Origin: CAYVUI01 sp964454745
GTDB lineage: Bacteria; Planctomycetota; Phycisphaerae; Sedimentisphaerales; Anaerohalosphaeraceae
NCBI GenBank assembly: GCA_964454745.1
Contig: CAYVUI010000058.1
Coordinates: 1 to 28,761, forward strand
Direction of reading: 5' to 3'
DNA length: 28,761 bases
Part shown: piece by piece, positions 21,341-28,761 of the stretch
Numbering within the stretch: position 1 is the first letter of the stretch
Layout: each line of letters begins with the position of its first letter
Translations under genes and position numbers: made by a program
The notes under the pieces: generated by a model
What the model was told of the DNA's origin: nothing
What the model saw: the letters and a program-made list of their open reading frames with translations, nothing else
Databases searched by the model: none

Positions 21341-22018
21341 ATGAATAAAGTGCAAAAGGTGTTGCTGGTATTGGTCGCGCTGCTCTTTGCAATCGTTCTG
21401 TTCGGCTGCACGGACTGGGAAAAGAGGTACAAGGCTCTCAACGTAGAACATGAAAACCTAAAGGGCCTCTATGACAACTGCATGGGTACGCTGGATTCTT
21501 CGTCTTCGGATAAGGCGCAGATGAACGCGGAACTGGCCGCCTGCCAGGAAACCGCGGCCCAGCTTCGCAGCGAACTTGAACAGCTCCGGGCCAGCGGCGG
21601 CGGACAGACCACCGGTTTTGAAGGTATGGACGTATCGTACGACGCCGCGGCGGGCACGATTACCGTAACCCTTCCTAACGCGATTTTGTTCAGCCCCGGC
21701 AAGGCCGACCTGAAGAAATCGACAGTGGGCGAACTGGACGCAATTTTGCGGGTGCTGCGTGAGCGTTATTCCGGCCGGGGCGTTGATGTTGTCGGCCATA
21801 CCGATTCGGACCCGATCCGCAAGAGCAAGTGGAAAGACAACTGGCAGCTCAGTGCCGAGCGGGCGTTGTCCGTCCTTCGCTACTTGGAAACCCGTGGCAT
21901 CGCCGATGACAACCTGCGTGCGGTGGCCGCCGGTTCAGCTCGTCCGATCGCTTCGAATTCGACCTCCGCGGGCAAGGCAAGAAACCGCCGCGTTGAGATC
22001 GTAGTCAACATGCGGTAA
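21341..22018 (+). CDS. OmpA/MotB-family peptidoglycan-binding lipoprotein
   Basis: This lipoprotein probably ties the envelope to peptidoglycan. It has a lipoprotein signal with lipobox Cys23 (LFGC), a coiled-coil stretch (about residues 26-86), a Gly-rich linker, and an OmpA C-terminal domain (about 98-225). The domain holds VVGHTDSDPI (148-157), followed by NWQLSAERA and ending RRVEIVV, which contact diaminopimelate in the family. The HTDxxPI...NWxLSxxRA pattern is closer to MotB-like than to Pal-like domains, but no MotA gene or proton-channel helix is present. GGAAAGGGA precedes the ATG by 7 bases. It lies 50 bases after the prepilin peptidase gene and is convergent with comEC. Confidence 0.9.
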   Translation: MNKVQKVLLVLVALLFAIVLFGCTDWEKRYKALNVEHENLKGLYDNCMGTLDSSSSDKAQMNAELAACQETAAQLRSELEQLRASGGGQTTGFEGMDVSYDAAAGTITVTLPNAILFSPGKADLKKSTVGELDAILRVLRERYSGRGVDVVGHTDSDPIRKSKWKDNWQLSAERALSVLRYLETRGIADDNLRAVAAGSARPIASNSTSAGKARNRRVEIVVNMR

Positions 22019-22032
22019 CTTGAACCAGCGAT

Positions 22033-24597
22033 TCAATCGCGGAAGGTGGACGCTGCAATTTTCCCTTCCGGCGAGATCGAAATCTGGATAGAACCATCCA
22101 CGGCGGTGTAGAACACTTCTGCATCGCCGATTTTTTTTATGGCGGTATTGCGGTACTGGCTCTGGCCGCAACTGATCAGGAGAATTTTCGCCCCGAGCCG
22201 CTGATGGAAATCGGGCATGCGGTTTACCATCGAACCGTGATGGGGCATAACGAGGATATCCACAATAAGATCGGGATACTGTTCGAGCAGGGCCGTTTGG
22301 CTGGGCCGCTCAATATCCCCGGTCAGCAAAATTTTTCGCCCGGCGTATTCAAGCAGGATCACCTGCGATTTGTCATTATCGGGAACCAGCGGATTGTTTT
22401 GTGTTCGCTCGTCCGGCCAGAGAGGAGTAATCTTTAGCGGTTCACAGGCAACGTAATTATCCTCCGGCTCGATGGGGATGCCTTGTTTAGTGAACGCATC
22501 CAGCAGCATCTGCACTCGGCTCGAATCGGCGGCTTTATCGAGGAAGGAGGCATTAAGGCAGACCAAGCCGGTATCAATCTCAGCGATAAGTTCCGGGGCG
22601 GCGTTGATATGATCGATATCGTCATGGCTAAGAAACATCGCGTCAATTTTTGAAATGCCCCGATGCCGAAGGCACGGCAGGATGACTCGCCTCGCTGGAT
22701 CGGCAAAAGAGACGGAACCGGTATCAAAAAGCAGGCGATCCTCACCGGCATGATTGATGAAAATACACTGGCCCTTGCCGACATCGAACACCGATATCTC
22801 CAGGCCCTTTGGGTGTGTATGGCTGCGATGTGCCAGGCTAAGCGACGCGATTACAAGCACCGCCAGGGCCGTAAAAATCCACCTTCGCTTTTGGAAGGGG
22901 ACAATCGGAATCAACCCCACCGCCAGCAACAGGTAATATACAATCACGAACACAAGCGGCACTGCACCGATCAGGATGTAATTAAACGGCACCTTATCGA
23001 ATGCGCTTACGACGGCGATCAGCAGGCTCGATGCCTTGCCCGCGATCCAGCTAAGGCCCATGGCAATCGTCGGCAAAAGCGGCGTTAGCAATATCTTCAG
23101 CGCCCCGGCAATCAGGATCACCGTAACAATCGGAAATGCCAGCACCGTCCACAGGGCGGAAAAAGGCGTTACCGCATGAAAGTGCCAGAGAAGCACGCCA
23201 AGGCCGCCAAGGTAGGCCGCCAGGCCCACACTCATCAGCTCCATGAATCTTCTCACAAAGCCGTGCAGATAATGAACCGCCTTCGATTGCGGAAGCGGGG
23301 CAAAGGCAGTGCGAACCAAACTGCCCAGGAATGAATCAATCGGCGAATAGAGAAAGAGGATGCCCAGTACCGTGGAGAACGACAACTGAAAGCCCGCACT
23401 GAATAAATCCCCGGGCCGGATCAGCAAAATACACAGTCCCTCCAGGCAAAGCGTATTGACGGAATTGGCCCGTTTGACAAACACGATCGAAGTGCAGTAA
23501 AACAGGCAGATCACCGCGGCGCGCAGCGTCGGCGCACGCGGAGGCAGGATGAAAATGTACACCAGGATAATCGCCGCGCATAGCAGGGCCCTCGGCCGCT
23601 TGGAAAGACCGGTCAGCTTTGCGCAATACCACGAAAAAGCAAACAGCAGCCCAAGGTGCATACCCGAAAGGCTGATAAAATGGGCCAGGCCGGTCCGGCG
23701 GAAGGCCTCCATGGTTTCGTAGGAAATGTCCTGCCGGGTGCCGAGAAGCAGGGCCTGGAGCAGCCCTTTTTCAACGGGATCTGCAAGGGAGGAACTGTCG
23801 AGCAGGTTGCGAGTAAAATGACGTAGAAACGCCCGCAGCCACGGAACCGAAAGCCGCCCGGTCCGCTCGATCCGGGTAATTGCCTGCATCGAATCTACCG
23901 ACGCAATGGTGTGGATATTCCTTTTCGCGAGATACTGCTTGAAGTCAAACTGCCCCTGATTTCCGGCACCGCTGGGCTGCTCAATCCGGCAATAGGCCTT
24001 GAAACGGTCACCGGGATTCAGGTCCCTCGCGGGGCCCTGTATCCGCATGAACATTTTGCCAGAAACCGGCTCAAACGTACCGGCCTTTGTGAGAATATGC
24101 GTAATCCGAATATAAGCGGTATGGCCTTTGGGGCGATAGGTGTATTTTTCAAAGGCCCAGTGCTGGGTCTGCGTGGGCCGGACGGACGAAATCATTTTCG
24201 CCCGGATCGTCGCAAGGCAATTGTCACGGGTAAGGTAATGGCGGATGTCATCGGGCCCCGGCTGGGTGAAGTCGGCCATACGGGCAACACCAAGAGCAGC
24301 AAAGACGGCAAAAAGCAGCACAAAGCCCAATGCAGTATTCTGAAGGGATCGATTGGGCGACAGCGGATTTTGCTTTTGCAAAAAGGCAACCCAGCCGATG
24401 TACCCGATCAGGCATAAGGCCGTAATCACAAGAGAAGCTGTAAAGGAAAGGCCAAAGCGGTTTGCCGCGATCAATCCTGCACAGAAACCGGCAAAGGGGA
24501 TCAGCAGCGGACTTCGCGCGATGGAATTGCGGAAAAACTCGAGCGGTGTTTGCTCTTCAAGGGCCGCCTGCTGAAGTCTCTGACGAATCGGATCCAC
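22033..24597 (-). CDS. comEC: ComEC/Rec2 DNA-uptake channel protein
   Basis: ComEC is the inner-membrane channel that carries single-stranded DNA into the cytoplasm during natural transformation. The 854-residue protein has all three expected parts. A cytoplasmic or periplasmic OB-type region between the first membrane helices spans about residues 125-245. The competence domain (about 275-580) has multiple helices and the signature AHFISLSGMHLGLL (305-318). A C-terminal metallo-beta-lactamase domain (about 597-854) carries SHDDIDH (657-663), GD at 760-761 and PHHGS (785-789). The second His of HxHxDH is Asp, a variant common in ComEC. The GTG at 24597 is the first start after an in-frame TAG. 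It lies 23 bases after serS, so it is probably the last gene of that operon. Confidence 0.93.
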   Translation of the reverse strand: MDPIRQRLQQAALEEQTPLEFFRNSIARSPLLIPFAGFCAGLIAANRFGLSFTASLVITALCLIGYIGWVAFLQKQNPLSPNRSLQNTALGFVLLFAVFAALGVARMADFTQPGPDDIRHYLTRDNCLATIRAKMISSVRPTQTQHWAFEKYTYRPKGHTAYIRITHILTKAGTFEPVSGKMFMRIQGPARDLNPGDRFKAYCRIEQPSGAGNQGQFDFKQYLAKRNIHTIASVDSMQAITRIERTGRLSVPWLRAFLRHFTRNLLDSSSLADPVEKGLLQALLLGTRQDISYETMEAFRRTGLAHFISLSGMHLGLLFAFSWYCAKLTGLSKRPRALLCAAIILVYIFILPPRAPTLRAAVICLFYCTSIVFVKRANSVNTLCLEGLCILLIRPGDLFSAGFQLSFSTVLGILFLYSPIDSFLGSLVRTAFAPLPQSKAVHYLHGFVRRFMELMSVGLAAYLGGLGVLLWHFHAVTPFSALWTVLAFPIVTVILIAGALKILLTPLLPTIAMGLSWIAGKASSLLIAVVSAFDKVPFNYILIGAVPLVFVIVYYLLLAVGLIPIVPFQKRRWIFTALAVLVIASLSLAHRSHTHPKGLEISVFDVGKGQCIFINHAGEDRLLFDTGSVSFADPARRVILPCLRHRGISKIDAMFLSHDDIDHINAAPELIAEIDTGLVCLNASFLDKAADSSRVQMLLDAFTKQGIPIEPEDNYVACEPLKITPLWPDERTQNNPLVPDNDKSQVILLEYAGRKILLTGDIERPSQTALLEQYPDLIVDILVMPHHGSMVNRMPDFHQRLGAKILLISCGQSQYRNTAIKKIGDAEVFYTAVDGSIQISISPEGKIAASTFRD

Positions 24598-24620
24598 AGC
24601 ATTAGCCCCCTAATCCGCTA

Positions 24621-25886
24621 TCAGGTGATCTTTTCCATGCCGTTCATGTACGGCTGGAGAACTTTGGGTACATTCACCGTGCCGTCCGCGTTCTGATTAA
24701 GCTCAAGGATCGGGATCAGCACGCGCGGCGAGGCGATTACCGTATTGTTGAGCGTATGGCAGAACACGTTTTTCTTGTTGGCGGTCTTGTACCGCAGGTT
24801 CATGCGGCGGGCCTGGAACTCATAAAAACGGCTGGCCGAGTGCGTTTCGCCGTAGCTCTTTCGCGAGGGCATCCAGGTCTCGATGTCGTATTTCTGGGCC
24901 TGCCCGCGGCCGAGATCGCCCGTACAGACATTTACGACCCGGTAGGGCAGCTCCATGGCCTGGAGAACGGCCTCGGAGTTGTTGAGAATCTCGAGGTGAA
25001 ACTTCTTGCTCTGCTCGATATCGTTTGGCCCGATGATGACCTGCTCGACCTTGTCAAACTGGTGGATGCGGTACAGGCCGTGGGTATCCTTGCCAGCGGC
25101 ACCGGCCTCGCGGCGGAAACAACTGCTCATCGCGACCGACTTGATCGGAAGCTGATCCTCACTGAGAATTTCGCCGGAATGGTACGCCGTCACGGGCACC
25201 TCCGCGGTACCGGCCAGGTTCAGTGAATCCCGCTCCATCTGGTAGGTCTGCTCTTCCGAGCCGGGGAAGTAACCCGTGCCCATCATGACCTCGTCCCGCA
25301 TCAAAAGCGGAACAGCCATCGGGGTGTAGCCCTGCTGGATCATGTAATCCAGCGAAAACCGCAGCACCGCCCAGTGCAGCATGGCCCCGGCACCGACAAG
25401 GAAATAATTCCGCGTACCGGCCAGCTTTACCCCGCGCTCAATATCAATAATGCCAAGGTCCAGGCCAAGCTGAACGTGATCTTTGGGCTCAAATTCAAAC
25501 TCCCGGATCGTACCCCAGGTCCGCAGTTCCGCGTTCTCGGTGTCGTCCTCTCCCAGCGGCACATCCGGATCGGCCGGCTGGGGCACCTGCGACATAATCG
25601 TATCGAACTCGGGCTGGAGTTCCTTGATACGGTCATTGATCTGCTGTTCGTCAGTTTTAAGCGTCGCAAGTTTATCGAGGGCCGCCTTCTTGCTGTCGGC
25701 ATCGAGCTTGGGGATTTGCTTGCCGATGGTGTTCTTCTCGGTCGAAATCTCCTGGAGCTTGTTCTTTTCGTCCCGCAGCAGGTTGTCAATCTCCAGCAGG
25801 CGGTCGATATTTACGTCGAACTTTTTGGCCTTCGCCCCGTCCTGGTAGGCCTTTGGATTTTCCCGGATTTGCTTGATATCAATCAT
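24621..25886 (-). CDS. serS: Seryl-tRNA synthetase
   Basis: SerS charges tRNA-Ser with serine and also serves tRNA-Sec. The 421-residue protein has the N-terminal antiparallel coiled coil (about residues 27-100) that grips the long variable arm of tRNA-Ser. The class II catalytic core follows, with motif 2 around SSCFRREAGAAGKDTHGLYR and a motif 3 region reading HTLNNTVIASPRVLIPILE; the usual sequence there is HTLNGSGLAVGR. The ATG overlaps the TGA of the ketosynthase gene upstream by ATGA, so translation is probably coupled to a fatty-acid-type operon. comEC follows 23 bases downstream. Confidence 0.96.
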   Translation of the reverse strand: MIDIKQIRENPKAYQDGAKAKKFDVNIDRLLEIDNLLRDEKNKLQEISTEKNTIGKQIPKLDADSKKAALDKLATLKTDEQQINDRIKELQPEFDTIMSQVPQPADPDVPLGEDDTENAELRTWGTIREFEFEPKDHVQLGLDLGIIDIERGVKLAGTRNYFLVGAGAMLHWAVLRFSLDYMIQQGYTPMAVPLLMRDEVMMGTGYFPGSEEQTYQMERDSLNLAGTAEVPVTAYHSGEILSEDQLPIKSVAMSSCFRREAGAAGKDTHGLYRIHQFDKVEQVIIGPNDIEQSKKFHLEILNNSEAVLQAMELPYRVVNVCTGDLGRGQAQKYDIETWMPSRKSYGETHSASRFYEFQARRMNLRYKTANKKNVFCHTLNNTVIASPRVLIPILELNQNADGTVNVPKVLQPYMNGMEKIT

Positions 25887-27196
25887 TTTGCATCTGCGAA
25901 TTTTTGGAGGATCAAAACATTATTCTGGCCGCCAAACCCGAACGATTCACTGAGAACCGTATCGACCTTTGCGGGCCGGGGCTCATTGGCGACATAATCC
26001 AGATCCAGCGCAGGATCGGGAGTGTTCAGGTTCATGGTCGGGGGCAAAAGCTGATCCCGCAGGGCAAGAACGCAGGTAATCAGTTCCGCGCATCCGGTCG
26101 CCCCGATCAGGTGCCCAAACATGCTCTTGGGGCTCGAACAGGGCACTTGTGGCGCCCGGTCGCCGAATACCTTTTTGATCGCGACCGTCTCGATGGAATC
26201 GTTCTCCGAAGTTGCCGTACCGTGGGTGCTGATGTAGTCGATATCCGCGGTTGTTACCCCGGCATCCTTGAGTGCCGCGTGCATGGCTGCGACCGCGCCG
26301 CGGGCCTCTTCGTGCATGTCCGTAACACGAAACGCATCCGAGCTGGATCCAAAGCCTGTGATCTCGGCCAGGATGGGAACGTTTCGCTTTTGTGCCGATT
26401 CGAGTGATTCGAGGATCACAATTGCTGCGCCTTCGCCGAGTACAAAACCGTCGCGGTCCCCGGAAAACGGCCTCGAAGCCGTCTCGGGGCTGTCGTTTCG
26501 CGTCGAAAGGGCGGTCAGCCGGTTAAAGCCGGTCACGCCCAGCGGATGAATCATTGAATGGGTTCCACCGGCGACCATGATATCCGCGCTGCCGTTGCGA
26601 ACGAGCATGGCGGCCTCACCAACCGACTGCGTGCTCGCAGCACAAGCCGTCAGGCAGCTTCGCACCGGGCCTCTTGCACGGGCAAAAATCGCCAGGTGCC
26701 CGATGGGCATATTCGGTTCCTGTTCGAGTTCGTGGCGGGCGGTCATTTTCGCTGCAGCGCTTTGGGTCCACTTTTTCCAGTCCATCGTATTGGACTCGGT
26801 ATCCCACGCCGCGACGATGCTGTCAAAAAAGGCGTTGTTGTCTACCGGTCCTTCGCCGGCACCGAGATAAACACCCAGGCGCCTGCGGTCGATTCCATCG
26901 GCGGGAGAATCATTCTCCACTTCAATCCCGGCCTGCTTGCAGGCCTCGGCTGCCGCGCCGATGACAAACTGCGAGCCGCGGTTACCGCTTTTGTGAACCT
27001 CCGGGTAGCCGGTTCGTTCGGTAACATCATAATTTTTCACCTCCGCGCTGAACTGCGTAGGAAACGTCGAAGCGTCAAAAAGCGTCGTCGGTCCGGCACC
27101 GTTTTTACCCTCCTGGATTGCCTTCCAGACGGATTCGACATCATTGCCGATCGGGCACACCAGCCCCATTCCCGTTATCACAACTCGATGGCTCAT
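25883..27196 (-). CDS. fabF: Beta-ketoacyl-ACP synthase (FabF type), catalytically complete
   Basis: This condensing enzyme extends acyl chains by Claisen condensation with malonyl-ACP. The 437-residue thiolase-fold protein has the full Cys-His-His triad: Cys185 (LTACAAST), His325 (STHGTATSEND) and His362 (SMFGHLIGATG), with Lys357 before it. The N-terminus VVITGMGLVCPIG and the FGFGGQN ending are typical of FabF. A segment of about 30 residues between 115 and 165 is longer than in E. coli FabF. It overlaps both neighbours by ATGA: the ketosynthase-like gene upstream and serS downstream. It may form a heterodimer with the upstream paralogue, as ketosynthase/chain-length-factor pairs do; that is inference. 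Confidence 0.92.
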   Translation of the reverse strand: MSHRVVITGMGLVCPIGNDVESVWKAIQEGKNGAGPTTLFDASTFPTQFSAEVKNYDVTERTGYPEVHKSGNRGSQFVIGAAAEACKQAGIEVENDSPADGIDRRRLGVYLGAGEGPVDNNAFFDSIVAAWDTESNTMDWKKWTQSAAAKMTARHELEQEPNMPIGHLAIFARARGPVRSCLTACAASTQSVGEAAMLVRNGSADIMVAGGTHSMIHPLGVTGFNRLTALSTRNDSPETASRPFSGDRDGFVLGEGAAIVILESLESAQKRNVPILAEITGFGSSSDAFRVTDMHEEARGAVAAMHAALKDAGVTTADIDYISTHGTATSENDSIETVAIKKVFGDRAPQVPCSSPKSMFGHLIGATGCAELITCVLALRDQLLPPTMNLNTPDPALDLDYVANEPRPAKVDTVLSESFGFGGQNNVLILQKFADAK

Positions 27197-28518
27197 AGCT
27201 GCCCCTTCGAGAGTATCATCGCTGCGGTCTGCCCGGCAAACGTGTAGCCGATCACCAGTACGTGATTGACCGCCTTACTGATTATTTCTGTTACGATCTT
27301 CAGTTCACAACCCGCCGCAGGTGCGGTGAAATTCCGGGCCGCGGGGATTTGCCCCTCATTTAATATCATCACCGCTGCCGCCAGGTCAAGACTGCTCGAA
27401 GCAGCTCCTGTATGAGAGACCATGCTCTTGATCGGAAGTACCGGGATCTCTTTGACTGCATTTCCGAGAGCATGGGCAATCGCCTTTGCCTCGGCAAGGT
27501 CATCCTGTGCAATGCCGGTTCCGCAGGGAATCACCAGGTCGATCTGCTCGGGCTTTAGGCCCGCCTGTTCGAGGCAGTTTTCAATCGCAATGGAAATCCC
27601 TTCTGCGCCCGGTTCGAGGTGAACCAGGTCCGTATTGAGTGAATTGCTCTGCGAAAACGCCGTAACTTCCGCAAGAACTTTTGCATTTCTGTTTTTCGCA
27701 TTCTCAGCCGATTCGATCACAAACAGGCCTGCTCCCTCGCCGAACACACTGCCGTCTGCGTCTTTATCAAAAGGCCGAACCGCGGTTTCAGGTGAATCAT
27801 TATGCGTAATCGTAGATCTCTTCAGCAGGCACTGGCGAAGCATCACAATCGGGTTGACCTTCGCCTCACAGCCGCCGGCAAGGGCAATGTCCGATGCCCC
27901 TCGCTGGATCAGCTCGGCCTGTTCCCCAATCGCGATCAACGCACTGACCTCTCCGCAGGTAATGGTATTGCTCGGCCCCTGGAGATCGTGAATAATCCCG
28001 ATATGGCACGCCGGCATGTTAGGCAGGTACTTGAGCAGCCAGATCGGCGTCAGCTCGTTCATGCCCTTTTGGCCCCATTGTTTCAGATCGAACTGCCCGT
28101 TCGCATCCAGGCTGTGGCAAATTGCCGGGGCGATTTCCTCAAGATCGCAGCTAATCAGCCCCGCACCGACACCAATCGACGCGCGGACCGGATCAAAGCT
28201 CACGTTCTCCGGATCAGTCGCTTTCGTGACAAGCCCGGCAGATTCAAACGCCTCATTGGCCGCTAGGATCGCCAGCTCGATATCCCTTGACATCAGCTTG
28301 GCCGCCTTGCGGTAGCTTTTGGGCAGATGCTTGTTGATCCGAAATTCCGGTGCCTGACCGGCCAGTTGGCAGGGGTAAAGCTCCGGGTCAAAAACAGTGA
28401 TTTTGCCGATACCCGACTTGCCCGCATACAGGCCTTCGCGGAATTCNNNNNNNNNNGTAGACAGTCCAAGCGGTGAAACCACCCCCATCCCGGTAATGAC
28501 AATCTTCGATGCAGTCAT
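27193..28518 (-). CDS. Ketosynthase-like protein lacking one catalytic His (contains assembly gap)
   Basis: This FabF paralogue has 441 codons as assembled. The active Cys is retained (Cys188, NTITCGEVS) and the second His is present (His369, KSMVSHTGAA). The first His, normally in HGTGT, is replaced by Cys332 (PCGTGIAQDD). The protein may therefore be impaired in decarboxylation or condensation and could act as a partner subunit, like chain-length factors, although those usually lose the Cys instead. Ten undetermined bases at 28447-28456 fall in the N-terminal GLS-to-EFREGL segment. They keep the frame, but alignment to the sister gene suggests the true insert is one codon shorter. It overlaps the hotdog gene upstream and fabF downstream by ATGA. 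Confidence 0.85.
   Translation of the reverse strand: MTASKIVITGMGVVSPLGLSXXXXEFREGLYAGKSGIGKITVFDPELYPCQLAGQAPEFRINKHLPKSYRKAAKLMSRDIELAILAANEAFESAGLVTKATDPENVSFDPVRASIGVGAGLISCDLEEIAPAICHSLDANGQFDLKQWGQKGMNELTPIWLLKYLPNMPACHIGIIHDLQGPSNTITCGEVSALIAIGEQAELIQRGASDIALAGGCEAKVNPIVMLRQCLLKRSTITHNDSPETAVRPFDKDADGSVFGEGAGLFVIESAENAKNRNAKVLAEVTAFSQSNSLNTDLVHLEPGAEGISIAIENCLEQAGLKPEQIDLVIPCGTGIAQDDLAEAKAIAHALGNAVKEIPVLPIKSMVSHTGAASSSLDLAAAVMILNEGQIPAARNFTAPAAGCELKIVTEIISKAVNHVLVIGYTFAGQTAAMILSKGQL
28447..28456. other. Assembly gap of 10 N
   Basis: Ten consecutive undetermined bases lie within the ketosynthase-like gene. A length of exactly 10 is more likely a scaffolder default than a measured size. 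Reading continues in the same frame on both sides. Confidence 0.95.
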
Positions 28519-28761
28519 GATGTCCGGGCCCCTTCCTTCGGCTCAACAAAACCATGAAGCAAAGACCGGAAGGTATCGGTAAAAACGAAATTCTCTTTCG
28601 GGAAGGTTTTTCCCGCCAGGTTCTGGTCAATGTGGCTGAACATCAGGCTGATCTCGGCGATGGTATCCTCCCCGCGGGTAATCTTGCCTACCGTAGAGGC
28701 CGCTTCCGGCGCAATCGATTCGATATCGGCATGCAGATGAAGGGTATCGCCCGGGCGGACA
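28515..28761 (-). CDS. FabZ/FabA-like hotdog-fold dehydratase, C-terminal part (5' end outside window)
   Basis: Only the last 81 codons are present; the frame is open to the window edge. The visible part starts VRPGDTLHLHADIESIAPE and continues through VGKITRGEDTIAEISLMFS. This is the second half of a hotdog domain such as 3-hydroxyacyl-ACP dehydratase. The active-site His and Glu/Asp of the N-terminal half lie outside the window. The stop (28517-28515) overlaps the ATG of the ketosynthase-like gene as ATGA. In this context it most likely dehydrates the beta-hydroxyacyl intermediates made after the condensation by the adjacent ketosynthases. A thioesterase-like hotdog protein is the main alternative. 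Confidence 0.7.
   Translation of the reverse strand, partial: VRPGDTLHLHADIESIAPEAASTVGKITRGEDTIAEISLMFSHIDQNLAGKTFPKENFVFTDTFRSLLHGFVEPKEGARTS

Noticed and set aside
22028..22040. Hairpin GCGAT-TCA-ATCGC as a bidirectional terminator between the lipoprotein gene and comEC
   Set aside because: The stem is 5 base pairs and no T run follows on either strand. The loop is simply the comEC stop codon.
22681..22701. Non-canonical HDDIDH metal motif in comEC as a sign of inactivation
   Set aside because: Asp at the second position of HxHxDH is common in ComEC proteins, and the other metal-binding motifs are intact.
28447..28456. Frameshift in the ketosynthase-like gene
   Set aside because: The frame continues with recognisable ketosynthase sequence on both sides of the N run. 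The gap is technical.

Overview
The window reads as chromosome of a Planctomycetota bacterium, most likely the class Phycisphaerae. This is an inference from gene content: a bifunctional AroD-AroE protein, a PilM-PilN fusion with Met-Pro-Gly-Gly repeats, a seryl-tRNA synthetase gene coupled to a ketosynthase operon, and acidic or Lys-rich protein tails. No rRNA or marker phylogeny is available here. A run of 10 N at 28447-28456 suggests a scaffolded draft or metagenome assembly. Both ends of the window cut genes.

Layout, left to right. (1) 1-2938, plus strand: the 3' part of gyrA and holA. (2) 2942-3994, minus: sppA behind a consensus sigma70-type promoter, then a short stretch with a possibly decayed reading frame. 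(3) 4363-6316, plus: an LpxL/HtrB-like acyltransferase and malate dehydrogenase, with the first gene probably on a leaderless transcript. (4) 6313-6978, minus: a lipoprotein glutathione peroxidase whose stop codon overlaps that of mdh. (5) 7086-8365, minus: a two-gene replication module. A winged-helix initiator-like protein carries three palindromic iterons and an AT-rich stretch inside its own gene, followed by a small helicase-loader-like gene. This is the arrangement of the phage lambda O/P origin and is the most unusual item in the window. (6) 8644-9663, plus: a three-His-box membrane desaturase. (7) 9954-15619, minus: a type IV pilus inner-membrane operon in the order PilM-PilN fusion, PilO-like protein, large PilP-position protein. 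(8) 15840-22018, plus: mtaB, aroDE (own promoter, probably leaderless), argG (own promoter), a prepilin peptidase with an enlarged middle, and an OmpA/MotB-type lipoprotein. (9) 28761-22033, minus: a FabZ/FabA-like hotdog protein (partial), a ketosynthase-like protein lacking one catalytic His, an intact FabF-type ketosynthase, serS and comEC. The first four genes are linked by 4-base ATGA overlaps.

Together the pilMN-O-P operon, prepilin peptidase and ComEC supply much of a type IV pilus and DNA-uptake apparatus, dispersed among housekeeping genes. The hotdog protein plus two ketosynthases form a small fatty-acyl or polyketide elongation unit. The lambda-type replication module has no integrase or phage structural gene beside it in this window, so it may be an orphan remnant or part of a degraded element. 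No rRNA, tRNA, CRISPR array or insertion sequence was recognised.
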